This document shows positions 8,527-17,423 of a stretch of DNA of 64,000 bases, piece by piece. The translations under genes were made by a program, and so were the position numbers. Source of the stretch: DYEP01 sp040755615 (GTDB lineage: Bacteria > Bacillota > Sulfobacillia > DUSP01 > DYEP01); NCBI GenBank assembly GCA_040755615.1, contig JBFMAL010000002.1, positions 49,055 through 113,054 of the forward strand, written 5' to 3'. Position 1 is the stretch's first letter. The number at the start of each line of letters is the position of its first letter. The notes under the pieces were generated by a model. It worked only from the letters and a program-made list of their open reading frames with translations, did no database searches and was not told the origin of the DNA.

Positions 8527-10398
8527 TTACTGTGCTTTAGCTGTCCTCACAATGTAAGCAACAAACCCGTTATCATCGAGCACCAGTTTCACAGTGTCGC
8601 CTGCCTTGATGTCGGCGTAGGTCTTGAACGCTGCATCAACGTTGCAGTAGACGAAGGTTCCACCCGGTGCTAGCGCATAGGCGACGTCCGTAGTCCCGTC
8701 TTTAACCGTAAGAGCCGTGGCCCACTTTGTCTGGACTGGGTATGCGGAGATCGCATCAAGGTTAACTGCATCAACAGATACACTAGCGGCCTGAGTAACC
8801 TTGACGACCTTACCAATGTTTGCGATGACCGTAGCTCGGTATCCCGGATCCAGATCCCCGCTAGGAATCGCAAGCGTCTTCTTAGTGCCGTCAGCAAGTT
8901 CAAACGTTGCGTCGAACTTCGTTTGGCTATCTACTACGTAGGTTTCATAGTACAGTACCTTGGCAAAGTACTTTACGGTGCTAGGCGTGGGATCCTGCAG
9001 GTTAACCCGGACTTTTCCATCAAGACCGAGGAGGACGGTGACTGTTGTACCCACATCAGTGTTGAAAATGGAGCCGCCGTGAGGCTCTTCCACATAGTAC
9101 TTGGTTCCGTCTATCCTTACAAAGTTGCCAGTGTTGTCAGTACCTTTAGCTGTTATCTTACCTTTGACAACTGATTCGGTGACCACCGACACCCAAATCG
9201 CGTCCGCGTTATCTTGTAGATCGTCGCCATAGGTCCGAACTGAGGCAATGGCGCCGGGCACAGTCGTAGCCCACTTTGCCTTGAAGGCATCAAGAGCCGC
9301 TTTGAGCTGGGTCAGCGTTGCCGCCTTACCGTTCAGAAGGATCTCCGTATTCGCGTCGACGTTGAGCGTCTTGCCACCTACGGTAATTGTACCTTGATCT
9401 GGCACATCTGGGTCAGTAATCGTGGCTCCGGTTATTTCTTTATTGGAGTAAGTGGTTACAGTCACAGAGATCGCTGTAACCTTGCCTTCCTCGTTGAGTG
9501 TTAAGGTAACAACAGACCCTTCTTCAAGTCCGAGCCTAGAAATCACTAGGTCTTTATACTGGTCGGCTACCTCTTCCTTATTCAATACAGTCGTAACTGG
9601 CCATTTCACCTCATAGTCTATACCATCGACACGAATGTACTTGTCAACGGCCACAAACCTTGCGTACTTACCGGTAACGGTTTTGGCCGGCACCGCAACG
9701 TACTCATTATACTTGGTTACACTCCACTTGTGGGCCTTCACAAGCAAAGAGTCTGATGCAGTACCTGTCTCAATGGCCTTGGTCTGTGCGTTCCACTTGG
9801 CCTTAGAAACAAGCGCGTTATCTACTGCCAGTGCCATTTCTCCCCTGGTAATCGGGAGGTTGGCGAATACATCCAGGCCCTTATCCAGCCCGATGTCATA
9901 CGCGACCATCAGGTAGTTGGTCGGCCATACGCCTACTGCAGCGGCTTCCAGCTTCAGCGCATGGATAATCATCTTGAAGGCTTCTGCGAAGGTCACGTTG
10001 TTGTTCGGCCGGAAGGTGCCATCCGGGTAGCCGTGGATGATCCCCAAGGCAGTGGCTACGTTTACATAGCCCCATGCCCAGCTCCAGGAAGCATCCGTGT
10101 CAGCGAAGTGAGGAGCAAAAAGCTCCATGGATTTCGCCGCAGCCACACGGCTTGGCCCGAGCATGCGGACTACCACTGCGGCAAACTGCGCGCGGGTGAT
10201 GGGCTCATCCGGTCTAGCAGTGCCGTCAGGATAGCCAACATAGATGTTCAGGTCCTTCAGAACGCCGAACTTTGCGGCTAGCTCGTGTGTGTCAGGCACA
10301 TCCGCGAACGGCCCTGACGCGGCACCGGCTACGCTAACAAGAGACATCAGCATAACCAGTGTCAAAATCGTAGCGAGCACTCGTTTAGCACGATTCAT
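8527..10398 (-). CDS. S-layer homology (SLH) domain surface protein
   Basis: A 623-residue exported protein. A Sec signal peptide spans about residues 1-26, with a hydrophobic core and an AxA-type end (AGAASG). Three SLH repeats follow: residues ~29-75 (GYPDGTARPDEPITRAQFA), ~95-140 (GYPDGTFRPNNNVTFAEA) and ~155-200. SLH modules bind pyruvylated secondary cell-wall polysaccharide. The remaining ~400 residues are Thr/Val-rich beta-type domains without a recognised enzymatic signature, as in S-layer or cell-surface adhesin proteins. AAAGGAGG precedes the ATG. A near-consensus promoter lies about 310 bases upstream. The csaB gene near 60 kb makes the matching wall ligand. Confidence 0.9.
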   Translation of the reverse strand: MNRAKRVLATILTLVMLMSLVSVAGAASGPFADVPDTHELAAKFGVLKDLNIYVGYPDGTARPDEPITRAQFAAVVVRMLGPSRVAAAKSMELFAPHFADTDASWSWAWGYVNVATALGIIHGYPDGTFRPNNNVTFAEAFKMIIHALKLEAAAVGVWPTNYLMVAYDIGLDKGLDVFANLPITRGEMALAVDNALVSKAKWNAQTKAIETGTASDSLLVKAHKWSVTKYNEYVAVPAKTVTGKYARFVAVDKYIRVDGIDYEVKWPVTTVLNKEEVADQYKDLVISRLGLEEGSVVTLTLNEEGKVTAISVTVTTYSNKEITGATITDPDVPDQGTITVGGKTLNVDANTEILLNGKAATLTQLKAALDAFKAKWATTVPGAIASVRTYGDDLQDNADAIWVSVVTESVVKGKITAKGTDNTGNFVRIDGTKYYVEEPHGGSIFNTDVGTTVTVLLGLDGKVRVNLQDPTPSTVKYFAKVLYYETYVVDSQTKFDATFELADGTKKTLAIPSGDLDPGYRATVIANIGKVVKVTQAASVSVDAVNLDAISAYPVQTKWATALTVKDGTTDVAYALAPGGTFVYCNVDAAFKTYADIKAGDTVKLVLDDNGFVAYIVRTAKAQ

Positions 10399-10706
10399 CT
10401 AACCTTTGTCCTCCTTTGATTCTAGTGTTTGGTCTTGGAAAACCTAATCTTAGGTCCCAAAACGTCTTACTTGCGATTTCCCCCGGAAATCCCCCCCTTC
10501 AATAAAACTCTGGCCGTGGGGTTTCCCCCACTCCTTAAACCGTTGTTCATTTGTCAAGGTCCTCAGGGTATTATGTGTAATGGGAACACTTCTATGAATA
10601 CCCTTATTTCTCCTTCTTCTTTGTCCCTTTTTGGAAGTCTGTGCTAATCTTGCCTCTTTGTCTAAATCAGCCCCTGTTCTTGTAGTAAAACCCAAGTCAG
10701 GAGCCT
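10399..10706 (-). promoter_or_regulatory. long 5' leader of the SLH gene
   Basis: About 308 untranslated bases separate the predicted transcription start (near 10706) from the ATG. A frame of 81 codons exists in it (starting TTG at 10695, rich in Arg/Lys) but lacks a convincing ribosome binding site. Long stable leaders are known for S-layer mRNAs; no known riboswitch motif is recognised here. Confidence 0.45.
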
Positions 10707-10713
10707 ATTTAGA

Positions 10714-10742
10714 ATTATAGCACCTTGTCCCAATCCAGTCAA
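10714..10742 (-). promoter_or_regulatory. sigma-A promoter for the SLH gene
   Basis: On the minus strand TTGACT (-35, 10737-10742), a 17-base spacer and a perfect TATAAT (-10, 10714-10719). It is the strongest housekeeping promoter I see in the window, as expected for an abundant surface protein. Confidence 0.75.
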
Positions 10743-11160
10743 ATTAAAACCAGTCATAGGATATTACAGTTTTGTAAATTAGTGTAATGCTGTGTGCCTA
10801 CCTGCCAAGGTACATATTACATCGATTGGGTAATATTCGCCGTACTGGGGTGATTTCCTGCTAGAGAAACCCGGGGGTTGTTCTCTGGGTCACGTTTTAA
10901 CAGAGTTGTAATCTGAGTTTTTTGCATAAGGAGTAGTCGTGTGGTTTATGCCCGCACCATCTCCTGCTCTGAGGACGGGCTACAGCCAAAACCGCAGCCT
11001 GCCTTGTGGCCCAGGGACCGGGTACGTGCCCTTCGCAGTATTGCGCTGAACTTCATCCAGCAGGGACAAATACCTCCAGTTCAGTCCATATCCGCCATTC
11101 CTTCCAGAGTTAGACGAATGACTACACCTGCTGTTCCGTTTAGTGTAATGGCAATATGTG
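10743..11160. other. intergenic stretch without identified gene
   Basis: About 420 bases between the SLH promoter and the PhzF-like gene. A short plus-strand frame (10941-11186, with RALRSIALNFIQQG) is faintly reminiscent of a DDE transposase C-terminus, but it is too short and weak to call. Nothing else was recognised. Confidence 0.3.
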
Positions 11161-12084
11161 TTAGAGATAAATGCTGCCTCGCATGACGGTGACCGCAGAG
11201 CCTCCCACCTTTACCATATCTATGCCGGAGGGGGTGCCTTGTACTTCTACAAAGATCCGGCTTGGCCTATCCATGACATACCCCTGCTCAAATAACATCC
11301 TCGGGTTTGGTTCTGTGATTATTCCATTGAGCACCAGGTAGGCGGCCAGTGCTCCGCTGGCAGTACCCGTGGCCGCTTCTTCGTTAATGCCTACGGAGGG
11401 TGCAAAATCCCTACAGTGCGCGGTGGCTTCCTGGGACTTGGTTTCCATGGTGAATGCATGTACGCTGAGAAACCCGTGCTGGTCGGAGAACCGGGCAAGC
11501 CTGTTCATGTCCGGTTTCATGTCCCACAGGGCCTCGAGAGTCTTGACTGGCAGCATGAGGTCGGGGAGCCCTGTGGATACGACCTGCGGCTCCATCCACA
11601 CGTGGCCCTTGCTTAGCTTGAGTATGTCACATAGCTCTTCGGTCTCTTCAAGCGTTCCAAGTATTTTTGGTGTACGCTGGTGCATCATTATCCTCGCCAC
11701 ACGTCCCTCCTTTCTATGGATCTCCACAGGTAGAAGGCCCGCGAGCGTCTCCAGGATGACCTGCGTGATGTCCCCTGTTAAAGATATGACGCCTTCTTCC
11801 GATAAGAAGAAAAATGTTCCTACGGTCGCATGTCCGCACAGATCCACTTCTTTTGCAGGAGTAAAGAAACGTACCCGGAAATCCGCCGAGGGGTCAGAGG
11901 GCTTTAGCACAAAGGCCGTTTCCGACAGGTTCATCTCCCTGGCAATGGCCTGCATCTGCTTTTCCGTGAGTCCATCAGCATCGGGCACCACGCCTGCTGG
12001 ATTCCCGCCAAAGGGAATGTCAGTAAAGGCGTCCACCTGGAATATGGGGAGGCCCCTTGAAGCCTGCATTCGGTCGTCGTTCAC
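11161..12084 (-). CDS. PhzF family isomerase/epimerase-like protein
   Basis: 307 residues with the diaminopimelate-epimerase-like PhzF fold. Near the N-terminus are DAFTDIPFGGNPAGVV and the conserved LSETAF, whose Glu is the general acid/base of PhzF. The CGHATVG motif follows near residue 80, and the second half has the paired EEAATGTASG motif. Family members isomerise small hydroxylated or amino acids; only a few are assigned, so the substrate is unknown. The GTG start is behind GGAGGTGA. It stands alone, with no phenazine genes near. Confidence 0.85.
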   Translation of the reverse strand: MNDDRMQASRGLPIFQVDAFTDIPFGGNPAGVVPDADGLTEKQMQAIAREMNLSETAFVLKPSDPSADFRVRFFTPAKEVDLCGHATVGTFFFLSEEGVISLTGDITQVILETLAGLLPVEIHRKEGRVARIMMHQRTPKILGTLEETEELCDILKLSKGHVWMEPQVVSTGLPDLMLPVKTLEALWDMKPDMNRLARFSDQHGFLSVHAFTMETKSQEATAHCRDFAPSVGINEEAATGTASGALAAYLVLNGIITEPNPRMLFEQGYVMDRPSRIFVEVQGTPSGIDMVKVGGSAVTVMRGSIYL

Positions 12085-12346
12085 ATCTGGTCACCTCCGT
12101 TGTCTTTACCTTCAGATTTCCCCCCGTTTGGGGAAATACCTTTGGGTTCGGTGGAAAGGACATGGAATGGATGCGGTTCTTAGGTAATCCTCATTATCCA
12201 CGTGCTCACCTTCGAATTTCCATTAAATCCTTTGCTGTTGCACCACACTGCCAGGCTTGCTGATAAGCCACATGCTTGATTGACACCAAAATTCTGGCTA
12301 TAATAAGATTGTAAATTGAATTGGTCTGGGAGGGGGGGAGTGAACT

Positions 12347-13570
12347 GTGTACATCAAACGGCACATGGAAGAAACGGTAAAGAAAGCAGAAGGGATGTTC
12401 GGTGCCGTTTTGGTAACTGGGCCAAGACAGGTAGGAAAAACAACTATGCTCAGAAACGTGACAAGAGACATCGCCTACGTTACGCTTGACGACCCAATTG
12501 TGCTTAGCTCGGCACTTGAGGAACCAGGTACTTTCTTTAAGAACACCCCTCCCCCCGTGTTTATAGATGAAATTCAGTATGCGCCCAGCCTATTCCCATA
12601 TATCAAAATGATCCTTGACAGGGACAGAAAGAAGGGGCAGTTTTTCCTCAGCGGCTCACAGCAATTCAGCATGATGAAGAACGTTAGCGAATCGCTGGCC
12701 GGCAGAATCGGCATCCTGAATTTGCTCGGGCTTTCTCTGAGAGAGATCAACAATACCGACTTCAATAAACCCTTTGTCCCAACTGATGAATACATCGAGG
12801 CTAGACGCGAGCACCTGGTGCAAAACGAGCATCGGGATATCTGGAGGATTATACATAGGGGCAGTATGCCTGTGCTTTATGCCGACAAAGACATAGACTG
12901 GCAGATGTTCTATGCAGCATACACCAGGACCTATATTGAACGGGACGTTCGTGAATTGACGCAAGTGGGCGATGAGATGAAGTTCATCAAGTTCATGACG
13001 GCCATGGCGAGTCGTACCGGGCAGTTGCTGAATCAGGCATCGGTAGCACGGGAAATTGGTGTCAGCCAGCCCACCGTTGATCGGTGGATATCTGTTCTGC
13101 GCACATCCAATCTCTTGTACTTGTTGGAACCGTACCATAGCAACGTAACCAAACGGGCCATTAAAACACCCAAAATGTACTTTCTTGACACCGGGCTTGC
13201 AGCATACCTCACCAGATGGAATACCCCTGAGGTCCTGCAACACGGTGCAATGGCAGGGGCCTTTTTCGAGACCTTCGTTATTGCAGAAATAGTCAAGAGC
13301 TACTTTAACGCAGGAATTCTCGAACCACCGCTGCATTTCTATCGGGATAAGGAACAAAACGAAATCGATCTCGTGATCTATCAGGATATGACTTTGTATC
13401 CTATAGAGATAAAGAAGCACGCCGATCCGACCAAGGACGATGTGTCCGTATTCGCTGTGCTAGACAAAATCCCGGGAATCAAGCGCGGACCCGGAGGCCT
13501 TATTTGCATGTACGATAATCTCGTAAGTCTGACAGGCCAAGACATGGCGATTCCCCTGAAGTATGTTTGA
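12347..13570 (+). CDS. AAA_14 ATPase with DUF4143
   Basis: 407 residues. Walker A GPRQVGKTT (about residues 25-33) and Walker B VFIDEIQYA (about 71-79) form an AAA_14 domain. DUF4143 follows, with a winged-helix-like stretch (ASVAREIGVSQPTVDRWI). The C-terminus (EIDLVIYQDMTLYPIEIKK, about 340-360) resembles the PD-(D/E)xK nuclease-like end of this family. The role is unresolved; such genes often sit in accessory or mobile regions, which fits here. GTG start behind GGGGGAG. Monocistronic. Confidence 0.85.
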   Translation: MYIKRHMEETVKKAEGMFGAVLVTGPRQVGKTTMLRNVTRDIAYVTLDDPIVLSSALEEPGTFFKNTPPPVFIDEIQYAPSLFPYIKMILDRDRKKGQFFLSGSQQFSMMKNVSESLAGRIGILNLLGLSLREINNTDFNKPFVPTDEYIEARREHLVQNEHRDIWRIIHRGSMPVLYADKDIDWQMFYAAYTRTYIERDVRELTQVGDEMKFIKFMTAMASRTGQLLNQASVAREIGVSQPTVDRWISVLRTSNLLYLLEPYHSNVTKRAIKTPKMYFLDTGLAAYLTRWNTPEVLQHGAMAGAFFETFVIAEIVKSYFNAGILEPPLHFYRDKEQNEIDLVIYQDMTLYPIEIKKHADPTKDDVSVFAVLDKIPGIKRGPGGLICMYDNLVSLTGQDMAIPLKYV

Positions 13571-13799
13571 GAGTTGTGTGTACGTCATAGAGACCCACCT
13601 GGAAGCTTATTAGCTTCTTTATATCAGTCCTACTATCGACATCTAACCGCTGAGAAGGCAAATTCCCTTTGGCTGCGAATAAGAACGCTCAGGCACTCGT
13701 AACCAAAAATCCCAGTAGAATCCCTGTTTTCCCGAGCATGACCAGGTAACAGGAACAAGACAGGTGTCCTGCGATCCACTAAGAAAAGGGGAAAACTCT
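13571..13799. other. short gap, no gene seen
   Basis: About 230 bases between the ATPase and deacetylase genes; no recognisable gene or regulatory motif beyond the AAGGGGA site serving the next gene. Confidence 0.4.
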
Positions 13800-14651
13800 T
13801 TGTCTAGGCGTATATCGTCCCGGTTGGTTCCACTGCTTCTGGTCTTCTTTCTGATTTCCTGCATGGGAGAGGTTCCGCCGGTCAGCGATGAGCCACCTCC
13901 CGTCAAACCCGTTATATCGGAAGAACCGCCGTCTGCCAGCCAGGTACCGGTGCTGCTGTACCATCACTTGGTTCCCGCTATCGAAGAACAGGATGAGAGT
14001 AACACGGCCGTCATTTCCGTAGAGGATTTTGCGGAGCAGATGGCCTGGCTCGCCGAGAATGAGTACTACACTCCAACCCTGGAAGAGTTCTGCGGGTGGC
14101 TGGCCGGCGAAACCTGGCTGCCGGAAAAGAGCGTACTGATAACCTTCGACGACGGATACGACTCCGTGGGGAAGCATGCCTTTCCTGTTCTGCAGCAGTG
14201 CGGGCTGCGAGCCACGGTCTTTGTCATCGGTACTTCCATAGGCCGGGTCGGAGCCACCCGTTCGTCTCTCGGCTGGAACGACCTGAAGGCGTTATACGAT
14301 ACTGGGCTGATGGAAGTGCAGAGCCATACTTTCGACGGTCACGGTAAAACGCCTGAGGACATGGGGTTTGCTAGCTGGGATACCGAGCGAATTCGTGCTG
14401 ACCTGGACCGACTGGGGCAGTTGTTCGTAGAACACGGCATGGATCGACCCTGGGCCTTTGCTTACCCTTTCGGCGTGGTGTCACCGGCTCTCCTGCAGGC
14501 ACTGTCGGAATCCGGCTTCCGGCTGGCATTTACTACTGAGCCAGGACTTGCGACTCCTGACTCGGATCCATTACTCGTCCCCCGGATAGCCATCTGGCCG
14601 GGGACTGACCCCCAGAAGCTGGCACAGCTGCTCTCCAAACCCAGTAGGTGA
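13800..14651 (+). CDS. polysaccharide deacetylase (NodB/CE4) lipoprotein
   Basis: 283 residues from a TTG start, chosen because AAGGGGAA lies 8 bases upstream and it gives a compact lipoprotein signal: a basic start (SRRISSR), a hydrophobic core and the lipobox LISC, so the protein is probably anchored outside the membrane. A Pro-rich linker follows, then a CE4 domain with the metal-site TFDDGYDS (about residues 120-127), QSHTFDGHG (about 175) and FAYPFG. Such enzymes N-deacetylate peptidoglycan or wall polysaccharide. The usual HSxxHP pattern is altered to HTFDGH, so activity should not be assumed. No operon partner. Confidence 0.85.
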   Translation: MSRRISSRLVPLLLVFFLISCMGEVPPVSDEPPPVKPVISEEPPSASQVPVLLYHHLVPAIEEQDESNTAVISVEDFAEQMAWLAENEYYTPTLEEFCGWLAGETWLPEKSVLITFDDGYDSVGKHAFPVLQQCGLRATVFVIGTSIGRVGATRSSLGWNDLKALYDTGLMEVQSHTFDGHGKTPEDMGFASWDTERIRADLDRLGQLFVEHGMDRPWAFAYPFGVVSPALLQALSESGFRLAFTTEPGLATPDSDPLLVPRIAIWPGTDPQKLAQLLSKPSR

Positions 14652-15032
14652 GTCTTCCGGTGCAGCTTCTCATCTTTGGCCCGGAGGCAGGCGCATGTGA
14701 GCTAAAGTAGCCAACGTCTTGGGCCTGGCGAACGGAAACGATCTCGTTCTGACGTGGTTGATGTAATACGGAACACTACCATAGCAGACATTCATGCACT
14801 CTGGGGTCGCATCAAAGTATATCTCTCGGTCCCTTTGAGCAGGATTGCCCTCTCATTGCAGCGGAAACCGACGCCGACCCTGATGCCCTCGCCTTTTCGC
14901 TTCCTTGCTGTCTGATCCTTTGTCCAAACCCAATGGTGAGTTGTTGAAAAAGGAATCATTAGGTTTTCCATCCTGAGGACTCAGGACGAACGCAATAGCT
15001 GCCCTTTTATCCGAGGCCCTTCTGGATCGCAA
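14652..15032. other. intergenic stretch without identified gene
   Basis: About 380 bases with no frame or motif I can assign. It borders a zone of gene remnants and may itself be decayed coding sequence. Confidence 0.3.
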
Positions 15033-15460
15033 CTACCATTGATACAAGGTGCATGCTGTGGTCGCCACTGTGATAAACCATAGACTCCGATACATGCCCA
15101 GCATCGCAACACCCATCAGAAGTAGCGCACCAAAGAAGAGGAACGAATACCTCATCAGACGTCCTACGTTTTTCTTTTCGTCTCTCAGGTATCGAATGAT
15201 CGCAGTGTTGCTCCCAGTCCAGTTTTGTTGGAATACCGGAGTACGTCGCAGATGGTCCTCTCCCGGGAATAAACCTTTAGCTTGGCGCCATTGACGTTTA
15301 CCTCGTCGACACCTATCCGCAGGTATCTCGCTTCAAGACAGAGCGGCTTGATATGATGGGACCTGATCCGGAAGATAGATTTGGATGAGTGTTTATCAGT
15401 AGCCATCTGCCGGGTTTGCTCCTCGGCTTCAGGCCGTTTTCTGGCCGCCTCACGAAGCAT
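15033..15460 (-). pseudogene. AbiEi-like antitoxin remnant
   Basis: The frame at 15185-15460 reads LRIGVDEVNVNGAKLKVYSRERTICDVLRY across about residues 47-76, matching the C-terminal AbiEi pattern (GVxxVxVxGxxVxVYDxERTICD). After a one-base shift near 15215 the homology-like stretch continues as AIIRYLRDEKKNVGRLMRYS, resembling the AbiEi YxxxKxxNxxxLMxYA ending, then a hydrophobic tail. The N-terminal winged helix is missing and no AbiEii toxin gene is adjacent, so this is a relic of a type IV toxin-antitoxin / abortive-infection module. Confidence 0.45.
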
Positions 15461-15644
15461 CAGATTGCCTAACTTTGGCCTGGTCGGTTCGTGGGTCGGA
15501 CCTTCCAGTGAGCGTCCAGAGTAGCCGCGAATCTTAGACTCGTCCCGGTGTAAGGTTCGGAACGGGAGGATAACACTTCTACTTAACGAATCAGGGTCTG
15601 CGAATCGCCCGTAAAAGACTGGACATCCGCTCTGTCAAGCGTCA

Positions 15645-15683
15645 GTGATTTTGTCACCTAAAATTGCTCTGTGATTATGTCAC
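15645..15683. repeat. paired GTGATTNTGTCAC direct repeats
   Basis: GTGATTTTGTCAC (15645-15657) and GTGATTATGTCAC (15671-15683), 26 bases apart, 12 of 13 bases identical. Multiple short internal direct repeats like this are typical of IS21-type ends, so it may be an IS terminus left behind. No IS21 transposase is nearby. Confidence 0.5.
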
Positions 15684-15720
15684 CGTCGTAGTTATTCAAA
15701 GGTCGTAATACTGTTCGCGA

Positions 15721-15760
15721 CCTGTCAAGGGCAAGGGCTTTGCCCGGCGCCCTTGACAGG
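15721..15760. repeat. 12-bp perfect inverted repeat
   Basis: CCTGTCAAGGGC ... GCCCTTGACAGG, arms perfect, 16-base GC-rich centre. It abuts the TnpB fragment that begins inside its right arm, so it could be a subterminal transposon hairpin or a recombination scar. Confidence 0.5.
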
Positions 15761-15960
15761 ATGGAGCGAGTATCATCGTATTTGAGCACCTGGGTGAATT
15801 CAAGCCGGAGAAGGGCAAGTACAGCAGGCGGGCCAACTCCAAGCGGGCTTACTGGCTCCAGAGCAGGATACACCGCTACACAAAATATGAAGCCTGGGAG
15901 CACGGTATAATCGCCTGCCGGGCCGGCGATGAGATGATCATGAAAAATGCAGAGGTATGA
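15757..15960 (+). pseudogene. TnpB (IS200/IS605 OrfB) fragment
   Basis: An open frame without a start reads ASIIVFEHLGEFKPEKGK, then RAYWLQSRIHRYTKYEAWEHGII. This matches the RuvC-II segment of TnpB nucleases (VIVFExL..., with the catalytic Glu) and the helix preceding the zinc finger. The expected VNPxxTS and CxxC motifs are replaced by an unrelated tail, so it is a short internal relic. No matching TnpA is adjacent; an IS200-type remnant occurs near 42 kb. Confidence 0.65.
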
Positions 15961-15996
15961 GTCAAGGGAAGCAAAAGAATAGGGACTGTGAGGTCC

Positions 15997-17400
15997 CTAC
16001 ACTGGTGAATACGTTCCGCCGTTCTGGATGGCTTCTTCCAACATATCGTAATCAACCCGGGTATTTCGGGCCATCTTCTCTTTTAGGAAGGTAAGCGCCA
16101 CCGAGGGAAAGAGCGCGTAGGACAGCACGTCTTCCATCGAGTCGGCATACGGAGAAGAAGCCTTCTTTGCCGCCTCCAGCCCGGGTGCAAGCAGGTCAGC
16201 GGGTCTTACAGTGATCACTTCCTGGTCTCCAATGATCTTCCTCTTTAATTCCTCCTCAATCGGATGAGGGGGCTTGCCGTAAAGGCCCCTGACGTACGCA
16301 CGCACTTCATTGGCCACCATTTTGTAGCGCTCCCCAGCGATGACGTTGAGCACCGCCTGCGCCCCGACGATCTGGGAGGACGGCGTGACCAGCGGAGGAT
16401 AGCCCAGATCCTTCCTTACTCGCGGTACCTCTTCCAGCACTGCCGGCAGTTTGTCTAGGGCGTTCTGCTGAGACAGCTGAGCGATGAAGTTTGACAGCAT
16501 GCCTCCGGGGATCTGGTACCGGAGCACAGCCACGTCCACCGACTGTGCAGCTTCAAACTGGCTGTACTTGGTCTTCACCTTCTTGAAATAGTCGGCGATC
16601 TCCGAAAGCACAGAAACGTCCAGCCCGGTATCATACGGGGTGTCTTTCAGCGCAACTACGATGCTTTCCACAGGTGGCTGGCTCGTACCGCCGGCCAGTG
16701 GGGAAATGGCGCAGTCGAGCACGTCCGCGCCTGCTTCTGCTGCCTTCAAATACGCCATTGACGCAAGACCGCTGGTATAGTGGCTGTGAACGTGAACAGG
16801 CAGGCCCACTTCCTCTTTCAGCCTTTTGATAAGCGTGTAGGCATCGTACGGGCTGAGCAGTCCCGCCATGTCCTTCAGGCATATGGAGTCCGCCCCCATT
16901 TGCTTGAGCAAAGCCGCCGTTCTGACGTAGCGTGGAATATCATGCACAGGGCTTATGGTGTACACCACCGTAGCCTGGACATGGGCTCCTTCCGCCTTCG
17001 CCACCTGCATGGATTTTTCGAGGTTTCTCACATCGTTCAGCGCGTCAAAGATGCGCATGATGTCTATGCCGTTTCCCACTGACCTCTTAACGAACTCTTC
17101 CACGACATCGTCGGGGTAATGCTTGTAGCCCACCAGATTCTGACCTCGGAGAAGCATCTGCAGCTTGCTCTTTTTGAACCGCTTTCTCAGTATCCTGAGT
17201 CGTTCCCACGGATCTTCGCCGAGAAACCTCATGCACGCATCAAAGGTCGCCCCACCCCAGACTTCCAGTGAGTGAAAACCCACTTCATCCATGAGTTCTG
17301 CGATAGGTACCATGTCCTCTGTGCGTAATCTTGTGGCAAGGAGGGACTGATGTCCGTCCCTGAGCGTGGTGTCCGTAATTCCTATGTTCCTTAAGCCCAT
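15997..17400 (-). CDS. carboxyltransferase subunit (oxaloacetate decarboxylase alpha / pyruvate carboxylase B, 5S-type)
   Basis: 467 residues. The HMGL-like TIM barrel has TTLRDGHQS at residues 11-19, the carboxybiotin-site KDMAGLLSP near 175, the metal-binding HVHSHYTSG near 205, and a PYC_OADA conserved C-terminal domain. The protein ends near residue 467 without the Ala/Pro linker and MKM biotinyl domain found in full OadA, so a separate biotin carrier is required and none is in the window. It moves carboxyl groups between carboxybiotin and pyruvate/oxaloacetate; the direction cannot be told. The Yip1-like gene upstream is 23 bases away. Confidence 0.85.
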   Translation of the reverse strand: MGLRNIGITDTTLRDGHQSLLATRLRTEDMVPIAELMDEVGFHSLEVWGGATFDACMRFLGEDPWERLRILRKRFKKSKLQMLLRGQNLVGYKHYPDDVVEEFVKRSVGNGIDIMRIFDALNDVRNLEKSMQVAKAEGAHVQATVVYTISPVHDIPRYVRTAALLKQMGADSICLKDMAGLLSPYDAYTLIKRLKEEVGLPVHVHSHYTSGLASMAYLKAAEAGADVLDCAISPLAGGTSQPPVESIVVALKDTPYDTGLDVSVLSEIADYFKKVKTKYSQFEAAQSVDVAVLRYQIPGGMLSNFIAQLSQQNALDKLPAVLEEVPRVRKDLGYPPLVTPSSQIVGAQAVLNVIAGERYKMVANEVRAYVRGLYGKPPHPIEEELKRKIIGDQEVITVRPADLLAPGLEAAKKASSPYADSMEDVLSYALFPSVALTFLKEKMARNTRVDYDMLEEAIQNGGTYSPV

Positions 17401-17423
17401 CTCTCACCACTCCCCCCAACCTT

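Noticed and set aside
10429..10647. 72-codon plus-strand frame in the SLH leader
   Set aside because: No ribosome binding site; lies opposite the predicted leader transcript.
10941..11186. 81-codon plus-strand frame with RALRSIALNFIQQG
   Set aside because: Faintly like an IS4-type transposase C-terminus but too short and without catalytic residues.
12656..13420. 254-codon minus-strand frame opposite the DUF4143 ATPase
   Set aside because: Antisense to a well-supported gene; low-complexity composition with no recognised motif.
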